This document shows, one piece after another, positions 46,259-57,551 of a stretch of 64,000 nucleotides of DNA. The stretch is from Smallanthus sonchifolius (lineage: Eukaryota > Streptophyta > Magnoliopsida > Asterales > Asteraceae). The stretch lies in the NCBI GenBank assembly GCA_023525975.1, contig CM042030.1, forward strand, positions 27,150,350 to 27,214,349, read 5' to 3'. Each line of letters starts with the position of its first letter. Positions within the stretch are counted from its first letter, which is position 1. A program made the position numbers and the translations under genes. The notes below the pieces were generated by a model. That model did no database searches, was not told the DNA's origin, and saw nothing but the letters and a program-made list of their open reading frames with translations.

Positions 46259-48481
46259 TGTAAGGCCCCTATTCCCGGGTGACCTCACTTGTTGGATTTA
46301 CTCATAAACATAGTCATTAATTACTGAACTTTTAATTAAAATCATTCAAACACAGCGGAAACATTCAACATTTGAGTACATTACAGCAGAAGTCTTAACA
46401 TTCAAAACGTTAACCATTGTCTAAACAAAACATAAGGTGGGATGTCAGTCACATGTCGGGCAGCCTTCACGCCTTCGCACGACCCTTTCCTTTGTTACCT
46501 GAAATGTATACAAAAAGTCAGCTAACGCTGGTGAGTTCTAGTTTAAAACTATTAAGTATGATCATTCTTTTCTTTATAAGTATACATAATTATATACATA
46601 CATTTCTACAAATACGTATTCATAGCTTTTACTTTTCTTTCTTCATTCTTTACTTTTCTTTCTTTATTCTTATGTGATTACATAGATATGTATCCACCTT
46701 TTCTTTCTTTATTCTTATGTGATTACATAGATATGTATCCACCTTTTCTTTCTTTATTCTTATGTGATTACATAGATATGTATTCACCTTTTCTTTTCCT
46801 TAACATTCATTGGTCATACACATAAGGGTGATCAACCCACCTTACGGTACGTATATCACAAAGACATACGCCCTTGAGCTACCATCGTAGCCCTTTTACT
46901 CGTCCGGTCCTAGAAACCGTCCGCCTTAACTTTATTCCGGCCAACCTTCGGCCGTCCTTCTTTACCGTCGTAGTCCGTCATATTCGCCCGTCTGCCCTAA
47001 GGCATCCGTTTCCCACGCGAACTATTGTTTATGCAACCGTTATACTTTTTAGCATTTACTTCGACCGCCCTTTTATGCTTTTTGTACGTCCTAGCTTGCG
47101 AAGGACGTATCTTTCCCGGTTACAAAATAGTCACGTGGTCGTCCGTCTACAGAAGTAGCCGTTAACTTCGTTTCCGTCCATAACATATACTTACATTTAT
47201 AACATGCAATATAAATAATTATACAGCAAGATTTCATTTATTTACGTTATGCCATTCTTTCCTTCATTCTTTGTAAACATACGTTTCATTCTTTGTTCAA
47301 AATTCATTCTCTATGTATATACATAAAATATATATTAGTACATCACGTATGATCACATTAGCATTCATATCATTCATTCATCTAGTGTATACATTTCAGC
47401 CCCAAAACATTTAATAAGATTTGCACATAGCATAGAAGGGGGCACATAGAACTCACCTGATGAGTAGTTTCTGAAATACACTTAGCTGGCTACTGAGCGT
47501 CACTAATGTCACTCACGATCTGTATAATAAAGTCATACACATAAGGTAGTGCTCCTAGATGACACTAGACATTACTATGCTTGAACCTAGTAGTTTCGAT
47601 GGATTTACTTATATCGAAACTTGGTAGTTTCGATAGGTTGCTTCTGTCAAAACTTGGAAGTTTCGATAGGTTGCTTCTGTCGAAACTTGGTAGTTTCGAT
47701 AGGTTGCTTCTGTCGAAACTTGGTAGTTTCGATAGGTTGCTTCTGTCGAAACTTGGTAGTTTCGATAGGTTGCTTCTGTCGAAACTTGGTAGTTTCGATA
47801 GGTTGCTTCTGTCGAAACTTGGTAGTTTCGATAAGTGACTTATGTATTATCTTAGCTTCGGATCGTGGGCATATCGAAACTTGGTAGTTTCGATGGGTCT
47901 GTATATATGTATCGAAACTAAGTAGTTTCGATGGGTCTGCACCTATCGAAACTAAGTAGTTTCGATGGGTCTGCACCTGTCGTCTTCCCCAAGAATCTGA
48001 AGTTTTTGCATGCGAGTCTGAGCGAGTCAATATCTCAATTTTCTTAGATCAAAACGTTCTGTTTTCATTCTAGATGCTATTCATAAGTTCATTTTCAAGT
48101 TTCATCCGCAAAATCGTTACCTTTTTAGCCAAAACCCGAAACTTCCCAAAACAAACAAAAACTCATAATGTGATCGAATCGTTATCTGGATTGAAATTCT
48201 GATTCGGAGGTTTTGCTCACGGACTCAGCTGTAACGTGCTCCTCCAATTTCGTGACGATCCGTCAACTTTCTCTCTCTAGACCCGAGCTCTCCTTTCTCT
48301 CTCTAGAAGTTGCGTGAGTGTGGAATGAGCAGGGAAGAGGGCTGCCTTGCCTTATATATATACCTGGGCTTCCCTCGGCCCATTGAAGCCGAGCCCAAGC
48401 CCGCTCCCTTTTGTTTAAATATTCTGACTAAATCACCGGTCTCGCTATATTTATTCGTTTTATTATTTTTGGGATGTTACA
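46259..48481 (-). repeat. G-E right LTR (5' LTR on minus strand)
   Basis: TGTAAGGCCCC to GGATGTTACA, matching 39084-41294. Differences include an 8-base indel in the TACCGTCC region and altered pyrimidine tracts. The TATA-like run is at 48352-48361. Confidence 0.94.
47587..47975 (-). repeat. Palindrome array, TCGAAACT type, in G-E right LTR
   Basis: Seven tandem hairpin units plus three more with a GGGTCTG linker, the same totals as the left LTR. The composition differs: one GGATTTACTTATA unit and six GGTTGCTTCTG units. Most arms are intact here. Confidence 0.93.
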
Positions 48482-48486
48482 TAAAC

Positions 48487-50205
48487 ACTTTGAAGGATAC
48501 AATGGATCCTCAAACCCTAGTGGTTGACACACAAAAACTTCCTCTTTCACCTTGCCATACAAGAAAGCACTTTTGATATCAAGTTGATAAACCTTTGAAT
48601 GATGCAAAAGCAAGAAACAAACGAATTGCTTCCAACCTTGCTACAGGTGCGTACACCTCAGTATAATCAATTTCTTCTTGTTGATTAAAGCCTTGTACTA
48701 CCAATCTTGCTTTGTTCCTTACCACGACACCAAGATCATCCTTTTTACATTTGTAAACCCACTTGGTGCCAATCGGATACATTCCCTTTGGTAGATCAAC
48801 TAAATTCCACACCTTTAGCTTATCAAATTGAGCTAGCTCTTCCTGCGTTGCTTCTATCTAGCTATTGTCTTGTAAAGCCATCTCCATATTTTTAGGTTCT
48901 ATCTAAGAAATAAAACAAGAATGTAAGCAAACATCAATTACTCTAGTATCTCTAATGTATGGATATAAACAAGTATTTTCAGTTAAAGAACGAGTTTGAA
49001 CTCCATCTTGCAAATTCCCAATGATATTCTTTATCGGATGATCTTTGAGTTCTTTTATGGAAGCCACCTTCGGAACAGGTAAAATATCAACATGAGAAAT
49101 CTCTGTTTGAGAAGATTGATTAACTGGTATCTCTGAATCTAAATTTGTAGAAATCTCCCCCGGAACATGTGTAGTAATGGATGAATCATCAACAATTAAT
49201 GGATCTGCCGAAGAATCCTGAAAAATTTCTTCATCTTCCTCACTATCAGTCTCGTGAGTTCCCGAACTAGATGCAACATTAGGATCAGGGTGAACTGATG
49301 ATGATGGAACGGAATATGAAACCGTTGACGTTGGAGTTAATCCACAATCTTGGTCATCATGACATGAATTGTATAGTAAAGCAACTTCTTCATCAGATAA
49401 GTCAGGAGCAAAGTTAAAAGAGTTGAACAAGCTGTCATAATCAAATGCCCACTCTGGACCAACCGCCTTCTGGGGAATAGATTGATTAGAGCAATCGATA
49501 TGAAACCATTCTTCGACGTGTCGTGTTTCCTTGTTATACACTCCTTTATTCAATGAATTGGCAACATATCCCAGAAAAATTCCTTCAATCACCTTTCGCT
49601 AAACTTGGTAGAAACATCCCTGATCTTCAGAAGAGTACACGGATTTCCAAAAGGAAGGACATAATTCAAATTAGGCTTTCGACCATTTAACAACTCATAA
49701 CACATCTTATTGTGTCGCTTGACGGTCAGAACTCGATCCAGGACATGGCATGCCGTATTCACAGCTTCGGCCCAAAAGGTAACCGGTAGTTTAGAATCCG
49801 CCACCATTGTTCTAGCTGCCTCAATTAGAGTTCTGTTCTTTCGTTCAGCAACACCATTTTGTTGAGGAACATATGGCGCACTAAATTCATGATGTATACC
49901 CTTTTGTAAACAAAAGAGTCCCATCTTTCTATTCTTGAACTCGCCGCCATTGTCACTTCTAAGACGTCTGACTCTCTGATTTAAAAGATTCTCCAACCCA
50001 AGAATTAAGTATTGAACTGTCTCTGCTGTTTCAGACTTTGTTGCCAAAAACTTAACCCATGAGAATCTTGACAAGTCATCCGTTACCATCAGACAGTACG
50101 ATTTACTTCCAATGCTTCGAATACTTATCGGTCCGAACAAATCCATATGAAGTAACTCCAAAGGAGTGACAATAGAATTTTGTTTCTTGGATTTGTGAGA
50201 CTTCC
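48487..50205 (-). pseudogene. C2 pol, N-terminal part (integrase to RT)
   Basis: Minus strand from 50205: integrase core LLHMDLFGPISI, RLRSDNGGEFKN and PQQNGVAERKNRT, then the tail FLGYVANSLNKG. An acidic, Ser-rich linker follows (49350-49100), then reverse transcriptase with MWNLVDLPKG, TKWVYKCKKDD, NKARLVVQGF and YQLDIKSAFLYGKV. A frameshift lies near 49590 and stops near 48860 and 48905. It joins 39083 across G-E. At 50205 it is cut by G-F, with the probable duplication CTTCC at 50201-50205. Confidence 0.9.
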
Positions 50206-51274
50206 TGTCACACCCCAACCGACGGCAGAATACGTCGGGGCGGATATGTAGACTGTTCAAAAGCTCAAGGTTTACTAAAGTTTAAATATTTAAACAACCA
50301 ATTTCATATCATAAATAAACATGAATCCAACCATACAAGGAAAATAGAAATACATAAATAGTTTCTTTAAATTAGATTCTAGGTCCTCAGTCCTAAGTGA
50401 AGCAACTTGTACTTATTCTCAAGCATTAGTACCTGAAACATGATGAAAACAAGGTCAACAAAAAAGTTGGTGAGCATACATAGGTTTTGACACACAACTA
50501 AGTTTAAAGTGTTTTATACAATTCATACGATACACGTGTATAAGGCATTTATGGAGAATCTATAGTTACACTAAGTGTGTACAATCAAACCTTGTGACTG
50601 AGGCATAACACGTAGGTTACCCTAATTTAAAGTCGGTAACAAACACCCTAACCGGGTGAGTTTGTCAGACACAATAGATCTATCAATGTTAACCGTTGGT
50701 TTGTACGGAGTTAATGATTGTACTAATGTCATGTATATGTAGTCTTAACTCATTGTATTCAAGCACAAAGCACATAACACATCATATCATATTATTGAAT
50801 TGTATTTAAGTCTATGTAAAAAGGTTTCAAAAAGGTAAATCATGTTTCACCCCAAAAGTACAAAATGAAAAAGGGGGCTATGTAAACTCACTTGAATAAG
50901 TTGTGTAGATAACACGAGCAAAAATGAAGCACAAATGATTCTCAAATCACAAGTTTAACCTATAATGAAATGTATGAACTTGCATTAATAATGTGCACGG
51001 AGTCTAAGTCATGGTCAAATGTTCATCGGGTTTGATATGTGTGGATTTGTACAAGGGTTGTGTCATTTTATGTGAAAGGATGTAAGTCAACAAAAGTTTG
51101 ATATGTAGAATTGTAAGTTCAAAGTATATACGAAAAAAAATAATATTTGTTTTTAAGGTTTATGTCTAATTAATTTAAATAAATAAATTCTTTTAGGGTT
51201 CAAAGTAAAAATAAATAAATCTATTTTATTTATTCATTTTATAATAATGTGTCAAACTATAGGGTAAATATAAA

Positions 51275-51293
51275 CATATATATATATATATAT
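51275..51293. repeat. TA microsatellite in G-F LTR
   Basis: Alternating AT run. A second lies at 51411-51433. Confidence 0.85.
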
Positions 51294-51410
51294 TAGTACA
51301 TATTAAAACTCTAAATAAATTTGTTAACGAAAAAAGATAATTAATAAATAAATTTGTGTATTTAATTATTATTAGAGTAATATGTCCTAAAATAAGGAAT
51401 GTAGTTATTA

Positions 51411-51433
51411 ATATATATATATATATATATATA
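51411..51433. repeat. TA microsatellite in G-F LTR
   Basis: Alternating AT run of about 23 bases. Confidence 0.85.
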
Positions 51434-51750
51434 GAAAGAGTTTTATTTGTTTTAAACTCTAATATGTATATATAGTTTAATAGGAAAATAAATGATTTAA
51501 AAATATAGTCACAATTTTTGTAAAAATTAGGAAATTAAATACTTGGTTTTAAAATTTAATAATTTGATTTAAAAAAAATGTATTTTCAAATGATTAAAAA
51601 GAGATTTTAAACAATTAACTTTTGTAAAATAGATGTTTTATGTTAAAAATTGTAAAGTATTGCTTTAATCTGATCTAAATAAGGTTGGGTTTATAAAAAT
51701 TAATTTTTATACAATTTTTGGCGCATTAAAATCAGTTTTAAAAAGATAAA

Positions 51751-51802
51751 CAGGCCACCCGGTTCGAACCCGGGTGGTTCCTGTGTGGGGCGAGGGTGTT
51801 AC
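51751..51802 (-). other. tRNA-like module, B-box half, split by G-G
   Basis: On the minus strand CACCCGGGTTCGAACCGGGTG forms a T-arm-like hairpin with a perfect B box, GGTTCGAACC. The A-box half, TGGTCCAGCGG, lies across the G-G insertion, straddling its 3' flank near 61381. Once joined, A-box to B-box spacing is about 42 bases, close to that of real tRNA genes. Confidence 0.6.
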
Positions 51803-52777
51803 TGTAAGGCTCTAAACCCGGGAGGCCTCACTTGTTGGATTTACTCATTCACAAACTGTTCTTAAACATGAGTATCAAATAACGCAGCGGAATCATTCAT
51901 TCAACATAACTAAAAACTTGTTCATACATGCGAAAGCGTACATTGTCAAATACATAAACTTAACATAAACAACTCATAACGGGATGCCAGTCTTCATGAT
52001 CGTCCGGGTAACTCTTCTCGCTTGCCAAGCATCACCGTCCATCGTCCATGCCTGCCTTAACCTGAATGTGCATACTAAAAAGTCAGCTACGCTGGTGAGT
52101 TCTAGCATTTCATAAAAACTTTAACATCAACATTTTCCAAAAACATATCATTCATTTAGTAAAACCTTTCACAAAAGCATGTAATAATCTAACATCTTTA
52201 AAAAGGTTTCATACCCATATCATCATCAACATCATAATCATAAACATCGTTAAACGGATCGTTCATTAAAACTTTTAACATTCATTTAAGTCATACATTG
52301 TTATCTAAATCTGTGTTACCCTTCGTTCCGTCATTTAGTATGGTATTGCCCCTAAGGCTTAACTGCACGAAGACCGACAATACCATACATTCCGTCAATT
52401 CCCTTATGGTATTGCCCCTAAGGCTTAACTGCATGAAGACCGACAATACCATACATTCCGTCAATTCCCTTTTGGTATTGCCCCCAAGGCTAACTGCGTG
52501 AGGACCGACAATACCCATTCAGTTGCCCTTATGGCTCTCATGTCCATAAACCGATAACTTCCATCGACGGTTATGACTCTCAGCCATAACATCGTCGGAT
52601 CATAATTTAACCTTACATAGGGTCACGTTAACCCCTGAGTAACCGTCGTTACTCCCTTACCAGTTGTACAACATCATAACCATTGGCATGCCACAAAGAC
52701 ATGCCCCTGTTGTTCTTGTGGCAACTATGGCTCGCTGTCCATAATCTACCACAAGGCTGGGAATCTCATTCCCAGAC
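51803..52777 (-). repeat. G-G left LTR, truncated
   Basis: It matches 59321-60290 closely and stops abruptly after CATTCCCAGAC, where G-H pol begins. The palindrome array present in the right LTR is lost from this copy. Confidence 0.93.
52340..52533 (-). repeat. 66-bp repeat array in G-G left LTR
   Basis: Three units running from GGTATTGCCCC to GACAATACC, whose ends are complementary. Same repeat as in S1 and S2. Confidence 0.88.
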
Positions 52778-55405
52778 CCGGTACTATTCGTAAAGAAAAA
52801 GGATGGAACCTTTAGGATGTGTATAGATTACCGAGAATTAAACAAGCTTACAATCAAAAACCGATACCCACTTCCTCGAATAGATGATTTGTTCGATCAA
52901 CTACAAGGTTCTAGCTTCTATTCAAAAATTGATCTACGTTCAGGGTATCATCAATTAAGAATCCAAGAAGAAGATGTACCAAAGACAGCATTTAGGACTC
53001 GTTATGGTCACTACGAATTCCTAGTTATGCCGTTTGGTTTGACGAACGCACCAGCTGTTTTCATGGATCTCATGAACCGCGTGTGCAAGCCATACTTGGA
53101 TAAATTCGTGATTGTGTTTATTGATGACATATTAATATATTCACGAACCAAGGAGGAACATGAACATCATTTGAATTTAATCTTAGAACTACTCAGGAAT
53201 GAGAAGCTTTATGCTAAATTCTCAAAGTGTGAGTTTTGGATCCGAGAAGTGCATTTTCTTGGACATGTCAACAACAAGGAAGGAATTCACGTTGATCCAT
53301 CAAAAATTGAAGCTATAAAAAACTGGGAAGCACCAAAGACTCAGACAGAAGTACGTCAATTTTTGGGTTTGGCCGGCTATTACAGACGATTCATCGAGAA
53401 TTTTTCAAAAATAGCCCTGCCTTTAACCACATTAACCCAGAAAGAAAAGAAGTATGATTGGAATGACAAGCAAGAGTCAGCTTTCCAATTACTAAAGCAG
53501 AAGCTGTGTAGTGCACCAATTCTATCCCTTCCTGAGGGAATCGACAATTTTGTCGTATACTGCGATGCATCACACCAAGGACTTGGTTGTGTGTTAATGC
53601 AAAGAGACAAAGTCATCGCATATGCCTCACGACAACTAAAAGTGCACGAAAAGAATTATACGACCCATGACTTGGAGTTGGGTGCAGTTGTGTTTGCGCT
53701 CAAGATTTGGAGACATTACCTTTACGGTACAAGATGTACTATCTTTACTGATCACAAGAGTCTCCAACATATCTTTGATCAAAAGGAACTTAACATGAGA
53801 CAACGTCGTTGGGTAGAGCTACTGAATGATTACGACTGTGATATCAAGTATCACCCGGGTAAGGCAAACGTCGTAGCAGATGCCTTAAGTCGCAAGGAAC
53901 GAGTTAAAACTCTTCGTGTTCGTGCCCTAGGATTGACAATTCATACGAGTCTCACGACTCAAATCCGGATGGCACAACAAGAGGCAAGCAAAGAAGAAAA
54001 CATTCATAAGGAAGCTTTACGAGGAATGATAAGACAGTTGGAACCAAAGTCAGATGACACTTTATACTTCATGAATAGAATCTGGGTGCCATGTTTTGGT
54101 AATTTACGGGAGTTGGTTATGGACGAAGCCCACAAGTCCAGGTACTCCATTCACCCAGGTTCAGATAAGATGTATAAGGATCTGAAAGAACACTATTGGT
54201 GGCCGAACATGAAAGGAGAAATTGCTATTTATGTCGGTAAATGCCTGACATGTTCAAAGGTAAAGGCAGAACATCAGAAACCGTCGGGATTATTACAACA
54301 ACCTGAGATACCCCAATGGAAATGGGAACAAATTTCTATGGATTTTATCACGAAATTACCCAAGACATCCAGTGGTTATGACACCATATGGGTAATTGTC
54401 GACCGTCTAACAAAATCAGCTCATTTTCTATCTATCAAAGAGACAGATAAAACCGAGAAACTTGCAAAGCTTTATATCAAGGAAATTGTGACTAGGCATG
54501 GAGTGCTAATTTCTATTATCTCTGATAGAGACAGCAGATTTGTGTCTAGAATCTGGAAATCATTACAAGAAGCCATGGGCACACGTCTTGACATGAGCAC
54601 GGCATATCACCCACAAACAGATGGTCAAAGCGAAAGGACCATTCAAACTTTAGAGGATATGCTCCGTGCGTGTGTAATTGATTTCGGAGGTAATTGGGAT
54701 ACTCATTTACCATTAGCAGAGTTTTCCTATAATAACAGCTACCACACGAGCATTAAGGCAGCTCCGTTTGAAGCTTTATATGGTCGTAAATGCCGCTCAC
54801 CGCTATGTTGGGCGGAAGTTGGTGAAAAACATTTGACAGGCCCTGAGATGATCCAGGAAACCACTGATAAGATTTTCAAAATTAAGGACCGTTTGAAAGC
54901 GGCCCGAGATAGACAAAAGAGCTATGCTGATAACCGACGGAAACCATTAGAATTTCAAATTGGTGATCAAGTGATGTTAAAAGTCTCACCTTGGAAAGGC
55001 GTTGCAAGGTTTGGTAACCGTGGTAAGCTCAACCCTAGATACGTTGGACCGTTTGAAATACTGGCTAGGGTTGGCCCTGTAGCTTACAAACTCAAGCTAC
55101 CACAAGAACTAAGCAATGTACATGATACGTTTCATGTATCAAATCTCAAGAAGTGTTTATCAGACGAGACACTAATTATACCGCCTGACGAGATTCACAT
55201 TGACGATAAACTTCACTTCATCGAGGAACCGATTGAGATTTCAGATTGGAAGGTTCAAAAGCTAAGACGTAGTCGAATCAAACTGGTTAAAGTATGTTGG
55301 AACTCAAAGCGTGGTCCTGAGTATACATGGGAACGAGAGGACCAAATGAAAACAAAATACCCATCCTTGTTTAAGGATGCACCAGTTCAAGACGACACGA
55401 ATTGA
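52778..55405 (+). CDS. G-H pol fragment: RT, RNase H, integrase, chromodomain-like end (open frame)
   Basis: Open for about 875 codons from the truncation point. The first ATG in frame is 52817, but this is internal to reverse transcriptase and not a true start. Reverse transcriptase begins at PVLFVKKKDG, with MCIDYRELNKLTIKNRYPLP and the catalytic FIDDILIYS near 53120. RNase H has VVYCDASHQGLGCVLMQ near 53550. Integrase has the zinc region HKSRYSIHPGSDKMY with CLTCSKVK near 54130-54270, and a core with MDFITKLP, SDRDSRF and YHPQTDGQSE. The C-terminus, LVKVCWNSKRGPEYTWERED, is chromodomain-like. It is the best preserved polymerase in the window, suggesting recent activity before truncation. 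With no gag, protease or 5' LTR it cannot act alone. Confidence 0.93.
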   Translation, partial: PVLFVKKKDGTFRMCIDYRELNKLTIKNRYPLPRIDDLFDQLQGSSFYSKIDLRSGYHQLRIQEEDVPKTAFRTRYGHYEFLVMPFGLTNAPAVFMDLMNRVCKPYLDKFVIVFIDDILIYSRTKEEHEHHLNLILELLRNEKLYAKFSKCEFWIREVHFLGHVNNKEGIHVDPSKIEAIKNWEAPKTQTEVRQFLGLAGYYRRFIENFSKIALPLTTLTQKEKKYDWNDKQESAFQLLKQKLCSAPILSLPEGIDNFVVYCDASHQGLGCVLMQRDKVIAYASRQLKVHEKNYTTHDLELGAVVFALKIWRHYLYGTRCTIFTDHKSLQHIFDQKELNMRQRRWVELLNDYDCDIKYHPGKANVVADALSRKERVKTLRVRALGLTIHTSLTTQIRMAQQEASKEENIHKEALRGMIRQLEPKSDDTLYFMNRIWVPCFGNLRELVMDEAHKSRYSIHPGSDKMYKDLKEHYWWPNMKGEIAIYVGKCLTCSKVKAEHQKPSGLLQQPEIPQWKWEQISMDFITKLPKTSSGYDTIWVIVDRLTKSAHFLSIKETDKTEKLAKLYIKEIVTRHGVLISIISDRDSRFVSRIWKSLQEAMGTRLDMSTAYHPQTDGQSERTIQTLEDMLRACVIDFGGNWDTHLPLAEFSYNNSYHTSIKAAPFEALYGRKCRSPLCWAEVGEKHLTGPEMIQETTDKIFKIKDRLKAARDRQKSYADNRRKPLEFQIGDQVMLKVSPWKGVARFGNRGKLNPRYVGPFEILARVGPVAYKLKLPQELSNVHDTFHVSNLKKCLSDETLIIPPDEIHIDDKLHFIEEPIEISDWKVQKLRRSRIKLVKVCWNSKRGPEYTWEREDQMKTKYPSLFKDAPVQDDTN

Positions 55406-55426
55406 ATTTCGGGACGAAATTCTTTT

Positions 55427-55439
55427 AACAAGGGGAGAA
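55427..55439 (+). other. Polypurine tract of G-H
   Basis: AACAAGGGGAGAA directly precedes the 3' LTR. Confidence 0.92.
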
Positions 55440-57551
55440 TGTGACACCCGACATTTCAGGTCAATATCCGTACATGTATTAAACAAGTTACATTTCAATT
55501 ATTTTTGTGATTTAATTAATTTCACAAACAAGGACATTAAGGTCTAACAAAAACCGAACATTGTCTCATTTCACATTTTGGTAATTCTAGGAGTTACCGG
55601 TTCACGTGTTATATAAACCGACAAATTCGAACACTAGTGGTTAATTTAAATAACCAGAGAAATATATATATACATACATATTTTATTTTCACAAACTTTA
55701 CGTAGAACAATAAATTATTTTCAGAATAAAATTATAATACCGTGGAGGATCTAAACCGGATTTAATTACCCCTTTAAAACTATAATTGATATTAATACCT
55801 AAATCTAATTATTATACTAATTAAAACCAACTTACCCTTGACTTTCTCGGCCGAAGTGCAGAGAAAACCCACACCTCGACCCATACCTCTCCTGAGAAAA
55901 ACTCAAGTAAAACCATTCCACCTCACTCATTCTCCTCACAATTCTCATTTTATCACTCATTTTCTTACGACAAATTCTCCATTTCTCTTCAAATTGAAGT
56001 CAAGTTTTAAGGCAAAATCCACCGCAATTCAGTGTTTTAAGAAGAATTTCAAGTATTTCTAAAGAAAAGTTAGCAAAAGATTCAAGATTGTCTCTGTTTT
56101 CTCTCATCACCATCGTCACTGTTTTAAGGTAAAAACTCAAAACTATTTACTTTATTTTCTTTAAAAACCGTATCTAAGCATACAAAATGTTCAATCGCAA
56201 GTAAGATAACAAGAAAAGTGTGTCAAATTCAAGTTTTTAAACATTAAAATGCAGGACTGATTCCAGTAATCGAAACTATGAAGTTTCGATACCTATACTC
56301 AATCGAAACAAGTAGTTTCGATACCTGTTACTCAATCGAAACTAGGAGTTTCGATACTAGCTGTTCAATCGAAACTAGGTAGTTTCGATACATATTGCTC
56401 AATCGAAACTATGTAGTTTCGACACCCTTCTTGTCAATCGAAATTAGATTGTTTCGATAACACTTACTCAATCGAAACTAGGTAGTTTCGACACTCAAAT
56501 ACTCCATCGAAACTAAGTAGTTTCGATACACATATGCCCAATCGAAACTAAGAAGTTTCGACACCTGGTCAACAGTTCCATATGGGCAGTAACTCAAAAC
56601 TGTTTTTTATAACAAAACAAGTGTTGAACAACTAAGGAGATATTCAAACAAAAACGACCAGATTTACAAAGTCGGTGAACAATTTGCAATATAAGACGTT
56701 CGGTCTTAACACGATTTACCCTTGGTATCTAGGGTACGAATAGTCAAGGTTGACTACAACAAGTGTCATTACAAGTATACAAACTCAAGGTGAGTTTCAC
56801 GGCCCCTTTTTACTGTTTTCAATATTTGGGGGAGAAACATACTTACAACTATTTTATGGGATAACAAGAGAATAAGGCACGACTTTTATGTTTACATGAG
56901 ATGAGAACAACGATTTGAGGCCGCTAAAGTCCCCTGGAACAACGTAGTAACCATTAACTGTAGCCTAGGGTCCTATGAATAGTACTATGGAGAGTGACGT
57001 CTCCCGGTCATGGTTAGTCGCGCTAACCACAATCTGGAGGATTTATGGCCGCATAGAACCGGATAACGAAATTAGGGGCATGTACAATTGTCATGGTTTG
57101 GTTACGCCTCATGTATGAACATATTATTTGTATTCCTAGCTAGTTTACAAATGGGTCAACAATTCTTATTCTGTTTATCACATACAACTGAAACTATTTA
57201 CGAACAATGAAATTTTGCAAAGAACTATTTGATTAAACCTGTGAACTCACCAACCTAGTGTTGACGATTTTAAGTATGTTTTTCAGGTAACTGAACGTGA
57301 TTTCAAGGTTAGCAATGTAGATTACATGCATGCACGATGGATACTACTCAAGGAGGATTTCCCTTGTATAACTCATTGAATTGAGTCATATTTGTGAAAT
57401 CTTAATGTTTTGTAAACTCATTTTACATTTTGTAATGTAAAACTTTAAACTCATTTATGTATCCATTTATCATGTATGTGTTTGCGGTAATCATATGCTT
57501 TGGAAACCATAAACGTCGCGCCTCGTGTTTCCGCCTTGGCGGGGTGTGACA
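55440..57551 (+). repeat. G-H 3' LTR
   Basis: 2112 bp, TGTGACACCCGAC to GGGGTGTGACA. TATA-like TTATATAAA at 55609-55617, a splice-donor-like TTAAGGTAAAA near 56125, then the palindrome array. No gene. Confidence 0.93.
56269..56563 (+). repeat. Palindrome array, TCGAAACT type, in G-H LTR
   Basis: Nine hairpin units with arms ATCGAAACT and AGTTTCGAT around 2-4 bases, separated by linkers ending CTCA or TTCA. The sixth unit has a changed arm (TCGAAATT). The arms are strongly conserved while linkers vary, unlike a recently amplified satellite. Confidence 0.95.

Larger units (their letters stand above)
39084..48481 (-). mobile_element. Ty3/gypsy retrotransposon G-E, structurally complete
   Basis: 9.4 kb with the perfect duplication TAAAC at 39079-39083 and 48482-48486. 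LTRs are 2211 and 2223 bp and differ by only 1-2 per cent by eye, apart from repeat-length changes. It has a primer site, a leader (45903-46243), one gag-pol frame and the purine tract at 41295-41320. Domain order and a chromodomain-like C-terminus place it with Tekay/Del chromoviruses. It is inserted in C2 reverse transcriptase. Confidence 0.95.
52778..57551 (+). mobile_element. Ty3/gypsy retrotransposon G-H, 5'-truncated
   Basis: Plus-strand pol, purine tract and 3' LTR. The 5' LTR, gag, protease and start of reverse transcriptase are gone, and the left edge is fused to the truncated G-G LTR. The right edge is an intact LTR end next to G-G protease sequence. Confidence 0.9.

Noticed and set aside
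46874..47158. 94-codon frame in the G-E right LTR
   Set aside because: The matching left LTR segment has an indel that breaks it, as expected for non-coding LTR.
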